Positions 5,970 to 14,997 are shown, counted from the stretch's first letter. The stretch: DNA of 26,032 nucleotides from UBA1372 sp964496075 (GCA_964496075.1 CAZBXB010000007.1:1-26032), one strand, 5' to 3'. Made by a program: numbers and translations. Notes: generated by a model from the sequence alone, not told the origin.

Positions 5970-8339
5970 ATGGCAGAGAGAGACCAAGCTCAACTTGAAA
6001 GAATAAGAGATGCTAGGGCTGAAGAGTCTGAGGCAAGACATCGAGAACAGCAAACAAGAAGAACAGACGCTTCTGCTGTGGCAGATAGAATATTGGATCC
6101 GAGGTTAGATAGACCGGAATATGCCTTTATTGAAATATTACCTTGGTTACAGCCTGCTGAAGAAAGCGTATCTTCTATAACGGCTTGGGAAGGGGGACCG
6201 ATAGAACACGCCTTATTATTAAAATCGATGAGGGGAGAAGTGGAGAAAGCAAGAATGGAAGTGATAAATGAGTCGGAAGAAGAATTGGCTAAACTTAGTA
6301 AGGATGGGGATTTTGAAAGTGGTACAGTGAAACTGGTTAGATATGAGGTTGGAGTGGTGGAAGACTTGGAAGTATTGACAGTCGGAGAACAACAAAAAAT
6401 GGCCGAATATGAAAGGGAAAAGGGAAGAAGAGATTTTCAAATAGAACAAATGACAGATGGTATGTCTACGGCTGTACAAAGGGTGGAGTTTTTAGAAAAA
6501 AGAGTAAGACAATTAGAGATGCGAAAAGTAGCATTGGAGCAAAGAGCGGGAGATTTAACCGACGAAGAGAGAGAAAGATACAAAAAAGCTTTAGATTTGG
6601 TGATAGATGAGATGAATCACAGAGAGTCTATGGATTTTGTTCGATTGAGAGCAGATGAGGCTAGCAGGGGCTTATCAGACGAAGAACAAGCGGTATTGGA
6701 TAATTTAGTTAAAGAAATGGTCGATGGACTCAATAAAAAAGAAGAGGGTCGTGGTGATGATTTTGAGACTTTATTGCCAAGGGCTGGTAGCTTGACTGAT
6801 AAAGAAAGAGAACTTTATGAATCAGCAGGTGACAATATTGTAGCTAATTACCAACAGCTTGATGTGGCACAGAGAAAGATGCGGGAGTTGGCTAAGAAGT
6901 TGGGTGTAGACGAGAAATGGTTTGATGCATATAAGGCATTTAAGGGTATAGTGTCCAATATTAATGTAACTGATCAGTGGGTGAGAGCCTGGCATGATGT
7001 GGGAGCTGGGTCAGTGGACACTTTTGTACAAACAAGATGGACTGAGTATCAGAAGGTGTCTGAAATGATGGCAATGTGCGATATCCCTGGATTTGGAGAC
7101 GCGTTTATGGAGGCGTTTAGGGTGCTGTGTCAGGTGGGATTAAATGATGAAGTAGTGTATGATGGTGAAAGTTTTAATGGAGAATATAAAGGTAAAGATG
7201 AAGATAAAGTTTACAAACCTGGGGAAGATAATATATATCAGCAAGAGAAGTTGACAGAAGAGCAAATGCGGGAGTTTTATGAAAAAGTGAGAAAAGCCGT
7301 TGGGGCCAGATTGAAGAAAAAGGGAGTGAAGGTTAGTGATTTATTTGTTAGGCATGCGACAGAACAGGCAAGAATGTTAGCGGAAAATTCAGCATTGTCA
7401 GCCTGGTTTTTAGCTACAAGAGATAGAAAAAGTGGAGAGATTTTGTATGTGGTAGATCCTAAGAGTAAAACAGAAGTACCGACAGCTGATTTTACAAGTC
7501 CGGCGTATCAATTGGCTAATATGGCTAGAAGCGGAAATGGGTCAGGTTATGCTGATAGACAAAATGATTATATTAAAATGTGGGCGACAAGGGCTAAGTA
7601 TTTTGGCGAGTTAGCTCAAACTTATCCAACGGGTTTGCCTGGTTTGATTCCAGTATTACCCGACTATTTAATGACAGCCTGGTTTAAACAAGATGAGATA
7701 GTGGAAATAGCAGACGGAACTAGGAATTTAAAGTCAGTTTTGATGGAAAAGTGGGATCCAATAAAAAAAGAATATAGGGGTAGACCGGAAAATAGTAGGT
7801 GGAGAGAATTTATGTATCCGTTGTTTAGGGCAGGTGGTTTGGTAGATAGATATATATCACAGTTTGTAGTAGGATTAAAAGGTTTCAGGGGAATTGTAGA
7901 TGAGGTTGAATTTTTCTTAAGAACTCCGGCAAATTTAGCTGATTTCAATAAAAGAGCAGAAGCGGCGTTGGGTAGAGGTTCTGATGAATACAGGAGGCTT
8001 AAGATGAATATGGTTTTGGCTTTGTTTTATGCGGCTTATGAAAAATATGCTAGTCCGATGAAAATGCATGAGCAAAAAACTGTTGCACCAGATGATACGG
8101 TAACAAAGAGTCTTACATGGATAAGTTTCGAGAAAGATGATCTTAATAGGATTTTCGGAAGAATAGGATTTATGAGTCAAGCAGATATCGATTTTACGTG
8201 GAAACACCTTGAGAGGATATTACCTGGCGAAGGAGGGAAAGCAGGTAAAGGAATGGTTAAAAGGTCGGAAGTCTTGCCGGCTTTTGATAGAAACACGCAC
8301 GTAAAATCAAGAAAAAGGAAAGTGGTGGAAAATATTTAA
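5970..8339 (+). CDS. Hypothetical 789-residue charged, helical protein
   Basis: I do not recognise this protein. It has no signal peptide or membrane helix and should be cytoplasmic. Residues 1-60 and about 135-330 are rich in Glu, Arg, Lys and Gln, with heptad-like helices (for example RVEFLEKRVRQLEMRKVALE) that suggest coiled coils. The later half contains more hydrophobic and aromatic segments (PTGLPGLIPVLPDYLMTAWF; EFMYPLFRAGGLVDRYISQF) and may fold as a globular domain. It ends in a basic tail, KSRKRKVVENI. It stands alone on the plus strand, divergent from 5815 and convergent with the VirB6-like gene ending at 8399. Its position beside the T4SS-like locus does not prove a link. It could be a lineage-specific structural or scaffold protein. 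Confidence 0.6.
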   Translation: MAERDQAQLERIRDARAEESEARHREQQTRRTDASAVADRILDPRLDRPEYAFIEILPWLQPAEESVSSITAWEGGPIEHALLLKSMRGEVEKARMEVINESEEELAKLSKDGDFESGTVKLVRYEVGVVEDLEVLTVGEQQKMAEYEREKGRRDFQIEQMTDGMSTAVQRVEFLEKRVRQLEMRKVALEQRAGDLTDEERERYKKALDLVIDEMNHRESMDFVRLRADEASRGLSDEEQAVLDNLVKEMVDGLNKKEEGRGDDFETLLPRAGSLTDKERELYESAGDNIVANYQQLDVAQRKMRELAKKLGVDEKWFDAYKAFKGIVSNINVTDQWVRAWHDVGAGSVDTFVQTRWTEYQKVSEMMAMCDIPGFGDAFMEAFRVLCQVGLNDEVVYDGESFNGEYKGKDEDKVYKPGEDNIYQQEKLTEEQMREFYEKVRKAVGARLKKKGVKVSDLFVRHATEQARMLAENSALSAWFLATRDRKSGEILYVVDPKSKTEVPTADFTSPAYQLANMARSGNGSGYADRQNDYIKMWATRAKYFGELAQTYPTGLPGLIPVLPDYLMTAWFKQDEIVEIADGTRNLKSVLMEKWDPIKKEYRGRPENSRWREFMYPLFRAGGLVDRYISQFVVGLKGFRGIVDEVEFFLRTPANLADFNKRAEAALGRGSDEYRRLKMNMVLALFYAAYEKYASPMKMHEQKTVAPDDTVTKSLTWISFEKDDLNRIFGRIGFMSQADIDFTWKHLERILPGEGGKAGKGMVKRSEVLPAFDRNTHVKSRKRKVVENI

Positions 8340-8398
8340 CAAGTTAGTATGTTAATTGGCTCGAGATTTAGTCAGCTTATTGTTTTTGGCGTTTATCT

Positions 8399-10081
8399 TT
8401 ACTTACCTTTTGGTGGTGCATTACCTTTTTCACCCGCTAGCTGTGACCCTATATTTTCTGCAGATCCTGCGAATGATTCAGCAATTCCAGTTTTGCCTTT
8501 TCCTCTTGTGTGTATATTTTTGTTTAACCAACCAATTACTCCTGTGTCTGATTTAAGTGTTTCGCCAGATCTGTAAATAGCCGGACCTAGAATTTGAGTG
8601 CCTGCTGTTTGTTTAGCGAAATTAAACCATGGTTTTTTGCTAAGGTCATAGGTTTCACCGATAGCGGATTGCCATGGAGATGGTTTGATAGCAAAGACTA
8701 TTTGAGGAATGAGTTCGGGAAGTTTGGGTAAAAGGGCAATAGTAGCAAAGCCAAGAGCAACTGAAACCATGCCACCACCAATACTAGTTATGCCTGAAGT
8801 TATAGCTCCGGGTAGGTTTAGATCACCTCTAACCATAGATGGGGCCCAGACGACGCCATGCTTAACTCTGATTTGTTCAATAATTATGTTGATGATAACT
8901 AAAAACAAGAATACGATAGGGAAGACTAAGAGATTAGCAAAGAGGTCTTTGAGCCAGGATGAAAATCCGATCTTGACACCGGGAATCATACCTATGCCTA
9001 TTTCAAGAGGGGCGAGAATGATTTTTAGAATGATGTTGACATAGACTTTTAAGATACTAAGGAAAAATTTTATAAGGCTGATGGCAATAACTATGGCAAT
9101 AATGATAAGGCCAATGATGCCTCCTAGTGTACTAAATAGTGGTACAGTAACCCAGGCAGTAAGACCACCAACGCTAAAAACTGCTCCAAAAATAGCGCCG
9201 ATAATAGCACCAATAAGAGTAGTAAATATTTGAGGAAAGGCATTGGAAACAAGATTGAATATATCACCCAAACCGGCATTAGATAGGTTTTTAAAATTAT
9301 AAACTTTGGCGATAGCACCGAGTGGTGTTTCAGCTGGAATTAAATTTTCTGTAAAAGTTTTACCTTGAGTGACAAAAAGAGTGGCAAGACCTATATTTTG
9401 GATCAAATAACTTAGATCTATAAGAAGACCAGCGATAGCATAAGAGAAAGTGACGAGCAATAAAGTGGTGATAACTTTTGGGATGGCGTTTTGAACAGTT
9501 AATATTGTTTGGGGATTAATTTTGAGTCTAAACATGATCATGATGCCTAAAACAATGAAGAATACGGAAGAAATGAGATAAATAATGTCTCTAAATCCTT
9601 TCCAAATAGGAAGCAAAGGCTGAAGACCTTCAAAGCCATAGCCTTGAGCGTAGGCTGGTTTACCAAGTAGATTGTCTCTGAGTTGAGCTAAATATTGTAC
9701 TCCAGAGATGGGTTGATTAAAAGTCTGAGCTGATAAATTATTGGCCATACCTATAAGACCTCCAGGAAGGTAAAGTTGTCCGGTTTCTTGAGCTTGTTGA
9801 AGAGTTTGTTCATCGGGGCATTCACCCATAAGGCTATTACAAATTTGAACAGTGGTTGTTTCCATGCTTCTAAAAGTCCAGGCTTCCATGCTGACGTTTT
9901 GAGCGGCGCTGTTGACGTCATCGGCTAAAGAAGCTTCTTGGGCTAGATTTTGGGAGACTTTGAAGACCAGGCCGAGGACAATGAGAATGGCAAGAAAAGA
10001 TTTGAAAAGTTTGTAGTTTCGCTTGGATTTAGCTGGATTAATTCGATTTAGCTTTTTAAGATAATTTCTTAGGCAAGGCAT
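8399..10081 (-). CDS. VirB6/TrbL-like polytopic membrane protein
   Basis: The protein has 560 residues. After a basic N-terminus comes a signal anchor (about residues 26-47) and an extracytoplasmic stretch of roughly 115 residues containing two Cys. A series of hydrophobic helices follows: IIYLISSVFFIVLGIMIMF, VITTLLLVTFSYAIAGLLI, a very long Gly/Ala/Ile-rich block, LLVFPIVFLFLVIINIII and VSVALGFATIALLP. The C-terminal tail of about 90 residues is cytoplasmic and basic/Gly-rich. This architecture fits the VirB6/TrbL inner-membrane channel proteins of type IV secretion systems. The T4SS-pilin-like genes upstream on the same strand support it. A TGATATAAT element sits 5 nt before ATG, so it probably has its own leaderless transcript. 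No VirB4, VirD4 or VirB8-10 homologue is in the window. Confidence 0.65.
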   Translation of the reverse strand: MPCLRNYLKKLNRINPAKSKRNYKLFKSFLAILIVLGLVFKVSQNLAQEASLADDVNSAAQNVSMEAWTFRSMETTTVQICNSLMGECPDEQTLQQAQETGQLYLPGGLIGMANNLSAQTFNQPISGVQYLAQLRDNLLGKPAYAQGYGFEGLQPLLPIWKGFRDIIYLISSVFFIVLGIMIMFRLKINPQTILTVQNAIPKVITTLLLVTFSYAIAGLLIDLSYLIQNIGLATLFVTQGKTFTENLIPAETPLGAIAKVYNFKNLSNAGLGDIFNLVSNAFPQIFTTLIGAIIGAIFGAVFSVGGLTAWVTVPLFSTLGGIIGLIIIAIVIAISLIKFFLSILKVYVNIILKIILAPLEIGIGMIPGVKIGFSSWLKDLFANLLVFPIVFLFLVIINIIIEQIRVKHGVVWAPSMVRGDLNLPGAITSGITSIGGGMVSVALGFATIALLPKLPELIPQIVFAIKPSPWQSAIGETYDLSKKPWFNFAKQTAGTQILGPAIYRSGETLKSDTGVIGWLNKNIHTRGKGKTGIAESFAGSAENIGSQLAGEKGNAPPKGK

Positions 10082-10086
10082 GAAAT

Positions 10087-10095
10087 ATTATATCA
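10087..10095 (-). promoter_or_regulatory. Extended -10 promoter of the VirB6-like gene
   Basis: On the minus strand TG-A-TATAAT ends 5 nt before the ATG at 10081. Its TGA is at the same time the stop codon of the upstream DUF4143 ATPase gene (10093-10095). Confidence 0.65.
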
Positions 10096-11265
10096 GTTTA
10101 TTTTGTCGAAGATAGTTTCCAAACTTTTCCAACCTACCAGTTTGTTTTTCTGTATTTTTTGATTGTTTTCTCCGCCATAGATAACATAGGCCTGTGCTTG
10201 TGGGTCAATATATTTTCTCCAATATTTGAATCCATTAAAGAAACTACCGTTATATGTAGTTGAGGATTTTATTTCGATTGGAATCAATTTGCCTCCAGTA
10301 TCTACTATTAAGTCTATTTCGTTCCCATGATTATCACGGTAGAAATAGACAGAGGCTGATTTATTTGTTTGACTGATTTCTTTCTTGAATTCTGAGACAA
10401 TCAAGTTTTCAAAAATACTACCAATGGCAAAATGGTTTATAAGTTCGTTTATTGATGATATGTTGAGCAATGAACAAAGTACACCAGTGTCATAAAAAAA
10501 GATTTTAGGTGACTTAATCAGTCGTTTACCGGTATTTTTGTAATATGGTTGGAGTCGATAAACAATAAAACTTGCTTCAAGAATTGATATCCAATCTTCG
10601 GTGGTATTGGGGGCGATACCGACATCACTTGCCAATGATGAGATGTTTACCACTTGTCCGACTCTTCCTGCCAGTAATCCCATAAATCTTTGAAACTGAG
10701 ACAGGTTTTGAATATTTTTGATTAGTCGTGCGTCACGTTCGACATAGGTAGCTATATATTGGTTGTAATAAAGCGCCGGACTAATATTGCGGCTATAAAG
10801 GGCTGGATAAAACCCCTTTAATATTTGTTTGTAGTAATCTTTTAAATCAAGGTGATTATCTTTCAATTCGCTTAAACTAAATGGGAAAATTTTTTGATAG
10901 GCAGCTCTGCCGGCCAATGATTGTGAAATTTTTTCCGAAATTAATAAATTTTGTGAGCCACTGATAATAATTGCTGCCATTTTTTGTTGTTTATCAACAT
11001 GTGCTTGAATATAAGAGAATAGTTCAGGCAGTCGTTGAATCTCGTCAATTATTACTTTTTTAGGGTTAATCTCGAGAAATTGTTGAGGGTCGTTGGCAAT
11101 TAACTGTCGAGTTTGTGGATTTTCCAGATTAAAATATGAGTAATTTGGAAAATGTTGTTGTAAAAATGTGGTTTTTCCTGATTGTCGTGGACCAATAACC
11201 GAAATTACAGGAAAACCCTTTTGAAATTTATTGATTAAAGATGATATTCGTCTTTTGTAATACAT
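10093..11265 (-). CDS. AAA ATPase with DUF4143 domain
   Basis: The protein has 390 residues. Walker A is GPRQSGKTT (residues 25-33) and Walker B is KKVIIDEIQ (about 69-77), followed by the sensor-like IIISGSQN. These define the AAA_14 domain of the family. The C-terminal half has the DUF4143 pattern: a winged-helix region (VVNISSLASDVGIAPNTTED), YRLQPYYKNTGKRLIKSPKI, FYDTGVLC and a nuclease-like segment with EIDLIVDTGG and IPIEIKSS. That segment resembles a PD-(D/E)XK fold (D..EIK). Such proteins are frequent, sporadically distributed accessory ATPases of unclear role. It lies in the same orientation between the secreted muramidase gene and the VirB6-like gene, so it may be an insertion into the T4SS-like locus. 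A TGCTATCTT extended -10 box lies 6 nt before ATG. Confidence 0.88.
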   Translation of the reverse strand: MYYKRRISSLINKFQKGFPVISVIGPRQSGKTTFLQQHFPNYSYFNLENPQTRQLIANDPQQFLEINPKKVIIDEIQRLPELFSYIQAHVDKQQKMAAIIISGSQNLLISEKISQSLAGRAAYQKIFPFSLSELKDNHLDLKDYYKQILKGFYPALYSRNISPALYYNQYIATYVERDARLIKNIQNLSQFQRFMGLLAGRVGQVVNISSLASDVGIAPNTTEDWISILEASFIVYRLQPYYKNTGKRLIKSPKIFFYDTGVLCSLLNISSINELINHFAIGSIFENLIVSEFKKEISQTNKSASVYFYRDNHGNEIDLIVDTGGKLIPIEIKSSTTYNGSFFNGFKYWRKYIDPQAQAYVIYGGENNQKIQKNKLVGWKSLETIFDKIN

Positions 11266-11271
11266 AGTTTT

Positions 11272-11280
11272 AAGATAGCA
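11272..11280 (-). promoter_or_regulatory. Extended -10 promoter of the DUF4143 ATPase gene
   Basis: On the minus strand TG-C-TATCTT ends 6 nt before ATG. The hexamer is weaker than at other starts here, but its placement is the same. Confidence 0.45.
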
Positions 11281-11283
11281 TAT

Positions 11284-11322
11284 TTTGTGTAATTATGCAA
11301 TTGGAATGCAAAAATACACAAA
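11284..11322. repeat. 8-bp inverted repeat upstream of the DUF4143 gene
   Basis: TTTGTGTA (11284-11291) and TACACAAA (11315-11322) are perfect inverted copies. They flank 23 bp that also hold two ATGCA copies. The repeat lies just upstream of the ATPase promoter and could be an operator. It could also mark the edge of an inserted gene, but no matching copy was found beyond the ATPase stop. Confidence 0.5.
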
Positions 11323-11339
11323 TTCGTTTGTGAGAATAC

Positions 11340-14300
11340 TCAGGGCGAACAGGCGGTGGGGTTTTGGGATTGGACGTTGAGAACTAGGTTGGCGTAGCCG
11401 TCGTAACCGGTAGGACCATAATGGGTCAGACCAGCCTCAAGACCACCCCAATAACTAATCATGCCGGATAAAAGCTTGGTACCGTATTGAATATTATATT
11501 GGGGGTTGAAAAGCTGATCTGAGCTGGGTCTGTTGACAAAAATTGAAGGGTCAAACTTGCTAAGACAGGGTTCCCCTCCGTATTTTTGAGGATCATTGGG
11601 CATGACTTGCATAAGACCGATGGCGCCACAATTTGAACGTGCGTCTGGATTGCCGTCGCTTTCGATGGAGATAAGGGCGGCGATGAGGGAAGGCTCAAGG
11701 TTGTAAGTTTGGGCGGACTGTTTGATGGTGTCGCAGTAATTTAAGACGTCTGGATTAAAATCGGCCGACGGAGACGAGCCGTCTGATGGTCGGCGACTAT
11801 CGTATTGAGTAGAGTCTTGATTGGAAAGATTTTGCCAGCTATAAGGGGTAAAGTATAAGTTGGTGACGGTTTCTTTGACGACTGTGTTTTGAGGACCACC
11901 AACTTCTTCGGCAGAGCGATCATAAGATTCTTCAGCAGAAGATGTTCTATTGTTGGTATACATAGTTTTGGCATCTTCAAGACCGCTGTGTTGGTTGCCT
12001 GTTTCGTAGCCCACTTGGAAAATAGTGGAGAGTACCTTAGAATGACCTCCGGTGGCATTTTCGATGGAAGTATCTATTTTCTGTTGAGCTGAATAGGGAA
12101 GAAGGGAGTTGGTAAGATTGTTATCAGCATTGACAAATTCAAAAGCGGATGATGGCATGTAGACAATAGTTTCCAGTTTTGATTTTTTTTCAGCTAAACA
12201 GGCCTGATTGGGAACGTTATTACCTTGTTCGTCTGGAGTGTAGGAAAGGATACAGGCGGAATAATTGATGACTCTGGAAAAAACACTCCTAATTAAGTCA
12301 GCAAAATAGGAAGCAGTACGATAATCATATTTACTTTCGGTGTTAACGATACCCAATGGAGTAGTGTGGTCGGGAGTATTGACACCTGATTGTTTGATAT
12401 CATTCTTGGAGAATTTAACAGAAGAGGGAACTTGGGTAAGATTGTCATGAAGAGAGTAGGGAGTGGCCCATTTGCTGACATGAGTAACGGCTTGGTTGGC
12501 TTTGGTGAGATTAGTTAGAAAGAAAATATCGACTTTACAGGCATAGCAAAGGGCGGCCTTGGATTTGTTGAAGGCGCCATTGTGGATATTAAGGATAGTA
12601 GTACGGTTATCAACAGATAGGTCGCCGAAGTCTGAGGAGTAAGTGTTTTGATTGTCAACACATTCTGTATCTGGTTGTTCTTGGCATCTTTCAACAAAAG
12701 CCTTGGCTGAAGCGTTTTGTTCGAGAATTAGGGAATGATAGCGGAGGCGGGGATAAAAAGTTCTAAAAATTGGACCTTCTAGGGCTGGCTGTTTGAGCCA
12801 ATTCGGGGCACTGTTGGCACAGACATTGGGACTGATAGATCCATAGCCCATGCCGGAGCATTTTGTTAAAAAGGAAGCAAGGTTTGGATTGATACAAAAA
12901 ATAGTGCTGATCATAATAGGAACCGGTTTACCATTATTTTCAATTCGGGTACGGTCGGGCAGAGCTATAACTTGACGATCTCCACCGACAGGAAGTAAGT
13001 AAATAAAATTTTCGTCCTTGACAGGAGCAAGATAACCTAAAACTTCATCAAATAATCTTTTTTCTGGGTTGGCTTGAAAAAAAGGATTACCGGGATCGGC
13101 TGAGGCGGCTAATTGACAGAGAGTTTTGTCAACTTGAGTGTCGGTAAGATATTTGCCACTGGTAATTCGGGGCAAGATGCCAGTTTTAAGTTCGGTAGTG
13201 AAGGCTTTTTTGGAAGCAGATTGACCTTCTTCGGTAAAAAAATCTAAGTGGTCGGCATCAACAGAGAACATTTCACCCGGGCCATATTTTTCAATGGCGT
13301 ATTTGTATTCGGCAGAAGTGTAATTTTCTATCTTGTTGGCTTGATTGATAGTAAAGTCGGTAGAGGTTGAACCTTGGATGATAGTGGCTAATCTGTCAAG
13401 AACTTCTGTGGTAGGTTGGATAAGTTTGACCATATCAGTGTCCATTTGACCGGACATGGTATAAACATCTTCGACATATTGTTCGTTTCTAAAATTGAAA
13501 GGAAACTGCTGACCACCTTGACGACTGAGTAAAATATTGAGCCAACCAAATAAACTTTTTATACGATCGAAAAAATTGACATCACTAAAATAGGTAGGAC
13601 CGCTACTAATACCTCTGGCGGGAAGTGGTGGGGTTTTGGATAAAGCTGAATTATTTTTGACGCTTTGGACAATATCGTCAATGGTCTTGTCAGTAGTTTT
13701 GTCGCATTTGAGAGTTACATTATTACAGTCATTTTTAAGGGCGTTGACTACCTGATTGTTGGTAAGTTGCCAGAAACCATCGAAGTTGCCGGGGGCAAAG
13801 GTAAAAAGAAAATAGGCAATGAGATTGGGAGTGTTTTGGACTTTTTGGATAAAACCTTCGTCGCAAAATGACTGAGTAAATTGGCAATCTTCATATTTAA
13901 CACCGTTTTTGTCAACACCAATTTCGGTAAAAATCAGAGGTTTACCGGCGGCGACTTGGACACATCTATCAATAGTGTCTAGCCTATAAGGCATACAGGA
14001 GATAACATCAAAATTAGAGAAAGCGGCACTGGTGGTGGGAAAATCGGCCGACTGGGGTTCGAGGGCGGGAGAGGTAATTGTAATAGTAGAAGACAGGCAA
14101 GAACGGAGATAGCCGATAAAAACGTTGGCTCGGATGATAGCTGTGTTAAGACTGAGAGTGCCGGTAGTGCTTTGGCGAGCATAATCATGTTCGAGTTCGT
14201 TGAAAGGTTGAACAAAGACTCTTTTGTTTTGAATAGAGTTGAGAGCACCACACCAGTTATTGGCGGCTTGTTGTTGTTGGCTGGGCATGCCTAGCATGAG

Positions 14301-14558
14301 TTTACCAATAGGAGTCCATTCTGAATGAATACGGATGACAATATTGTCTACCGGAGTGGTCCAGTCTGTAAGCTCATCAGGGGATCCTGGAGTAAAAAGA
14401 AGCCAGTTGAAGGTTTCTCTTTGAGGGACAAGACCAAGAGAAGCAGGATTGTTGATTAAGTTAAGACCAGGTTCGGCGGCAAAGGAGGAAATAGTAAATA
14501 GTAAATAGTAACCAGTAACTAGTAAGAAAGGAACTATTTTGGCAGTAAGTTTGGACAC
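11340..14558 (-). CDS. Secreted glycosidase-like plus lytic transglycosylase fusion
   Basis: This is a 1072-residue exported protein that starts with GTG. Residues 7-28 are a signal peptide ending SSFAAEP. Residues about 45-265 look like a clan-A TIM-barrel glycoside hydrolase: RVFVQPFNELEHDY places an Asn-Glu pair at 120-121 (acid/base) and PLIFTEIGVD gives Glu212 (nucleophile). The middle 700 residues are Cys-containing and unrecognised. The last 130 residues are a lytic transglycosylase (SLT) domain: LIAALISIESDGNPDA with catalytic Glu about 966, then CGAIGLMQVMP and the C-terminal YNIQYGTKLL and THYGPTGYDGY segments. SLT domains cleave peptidoglycan and, as in VirB1, open the wall for secretion machines. 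The adjacent pilin-like genes support that role. Glycosidase activity is inferred from two motifs only. TAAAAT ends 5 nt before GTG. Confidence 0.8.
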   Translation of the reverse strand: MSKLTAKIVPFLLVTGYYLLFTISSFAAEPGLNLINNPASLGLVPQRETFNWLLFTPGSPDELTDWTTPVDNIVIRIHSEWTPIGKLMLGMPSQQQQAANNWCGALNSIQNKRVFVQPFNELEHDYARQSTTGTLSLNTAIIRANVFIGYLRSCLSSTITITSPALEPQSADFPTTSAAFSNFDVISCMPYRLDTIDRCVQVAAGKPLIFTEIGVDKNGVKYEDCQFTQSFCDEGFIQKVQNTPNLIAYFLFTFAPGNFDGFWQLTNNQVVNALKNDCNNVTLKCDKTTDKTIDDIVQSVKNNSALSKTPPLPARGISSGPTYFSDVNFFDRIKSLFGWLNILLSRQGGQQFPFNFRNEQYVEDVYTMSGQMDTDMVKLIQPTTEVLDRLATIIQGSTSTDFTINQANKIENYTSAEYKYAIEKYGPGEMFSVDADHLDFFTEEGQSASKKAFTTELKTGILPRITSGKYLTDTQVDKTLCQLAASADPGNPFFQANPEKRLFDEVLGYLAPVKDENFIYLLPVGGDRQVIALPDRTRIENNGKPVPIMISTIFCINPNLASFLTKCSGMGYGSISPNVCANSAPNWLKQPALEGPIFRTFYPRLRYHSLILEQNASAKAFVERCQEQPDTECVDNQNTYSSDFGDLSVDNRTTILNIHNGAFNKSKAALCYACKVDIFFLTNLTKANQAVTHVSKWATPYSLHDNLTQVPSSVKFSKNDIKQSGVNTPDHTTPLGIVNTESKYDYRTASYFADLIRSVFSRVINYSACILSYTPDEQGNNVPNQACLAEKKSKLETIVYMPSSAFEFVNADNNLTNSLLPYSAQQKIDTSIENATGGHSKVLSTIFQVGYETGNQHSGLEDAKTMYTNNRTSSAEESYDRSAEEVGGPQNTVVKETVTNLYFTPYSWQNLSNQDSTQYDSRRPSDGSSPSADFNPDVLNYCDTIKQSAQTYNLEPSLIAALISIESDGNPDARSNCGAIGLMQVMPNDPQKYGGEPCLSKFDPSIFVNRPSSDQLFNPQYNIQYGTKLLSGMISYWGGLEAGLTHYGPTGYDGYANLVLNVQSQNPTACSP
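14493..14527. repeat. Period-7 repeat inside a signal-peptide coding region
   Basis: Five in-register heptads (AGTAAAT twice, AGTAACC, AGTAACT, AGTAAGA on the plus strand) code, on the minus strand, for the hydrophobic core of the signal peptide of the 1072-residue enzyme (VTGYYLLFTI). The repeat is thus translated and used as a membrane-inserting segment. Confidence 0.75.
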
Positions 14559-14563
14559 AATTT

Positions 14564-14569
14564 ATTTTA
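14564..14569 (-). promoter_or_regulatory. -10 box of the glycosidase/transglycosylase gene
   Basis: Minus-strand TAAAAT ends 5 nt before the GTG start, within the context TTTTAAGTTAAAATAA. The same 16-nt string precedes the next upstream gene (14992), so the two promoters are near-identical. Confidence 0.55.
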
Positions 14570-14614
14570 ACTTAAAATTGATGGTTTCTGAAGAGAGATC
14601 CTTATGACGGTTAT

Positions 14615-14992
14615 CTAAAGGCTGGGGATTTTGAAGATGGTGACGTCGACACCGGTTAGTTCTTTGATGAAAAGTAAAATTAACCAGGAAATAATGATGC
14701 CAACCAGACCAACAACGGTCATGGTAATAGAAGAATTGATTTCGGCTAGCTTTTTTTGATCGGAGCTAGAAAATAAATATTTAAAGCCATTGGCTATAAA
14801 CATAAAGAGAAAAACAAGACCAGCAAGAGTGACAATAACTTGGAGAATATTGTAAAAAACACATTCAAGACCTTGGATGGTGGCAATGTAATCACCATCT
14901 TTATCTTTAGAAACACAGCGACCAGCCCATTCTTTGGTTTCTTGGGCAAGGACGGGGGAAACGGTAAAAAATCTTTTTAAAGTTTTGAGCAT
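14615..14992 (-). CDS. T4SS-pilin-like small membrane protein 6
   Basis: This is a 125-residue protein. A short basic N-terminus ends in SPVLAQE, matching the VLA(E/A/Q) site shared by its paralogues, and probably marks leader cleavage. Two hydrophobic helices follow: ILQVIVTLAGLVFLFMFIAN and MTVVGLVGIIISWLILLFI. They are joined by NGFKYLFSSSDQKKLAEINS, the family loop (G-aromatic, S, D, K, polar helix). This is the layout of the VirB2/TrbC-type T4SS pilins common in CPR genomes. It is the most divergent of the six, with two extra Cys in its exposed N-terminal part, and the last before the glycosidase/transglycosylase gene. TAAAAT lies 5 nt before ATG. Confidence 0.7.
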   Translation of the reverse strand: MLKTLKRFFTVSPVLAQETKEWAGRCVSKDKDGDYIATIQGLECVFYNILQVIVTLAGLVFLFMFIANGFKYLFSSSDQKKLAEINSSITMTVVGLVGIIISWLILLFIKELTGVDVTIFKIPSL

Positions 14993-14997
14993 AAGTT

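Noticed and set aside
8349..8576. Plus-strand ORFs of 66-75 codons over the 3' end of the VirB6-like gene
   Set aside because: They overlap the coding region of a well-supported minus-strand gene and show no domain or ribosome-binding site.
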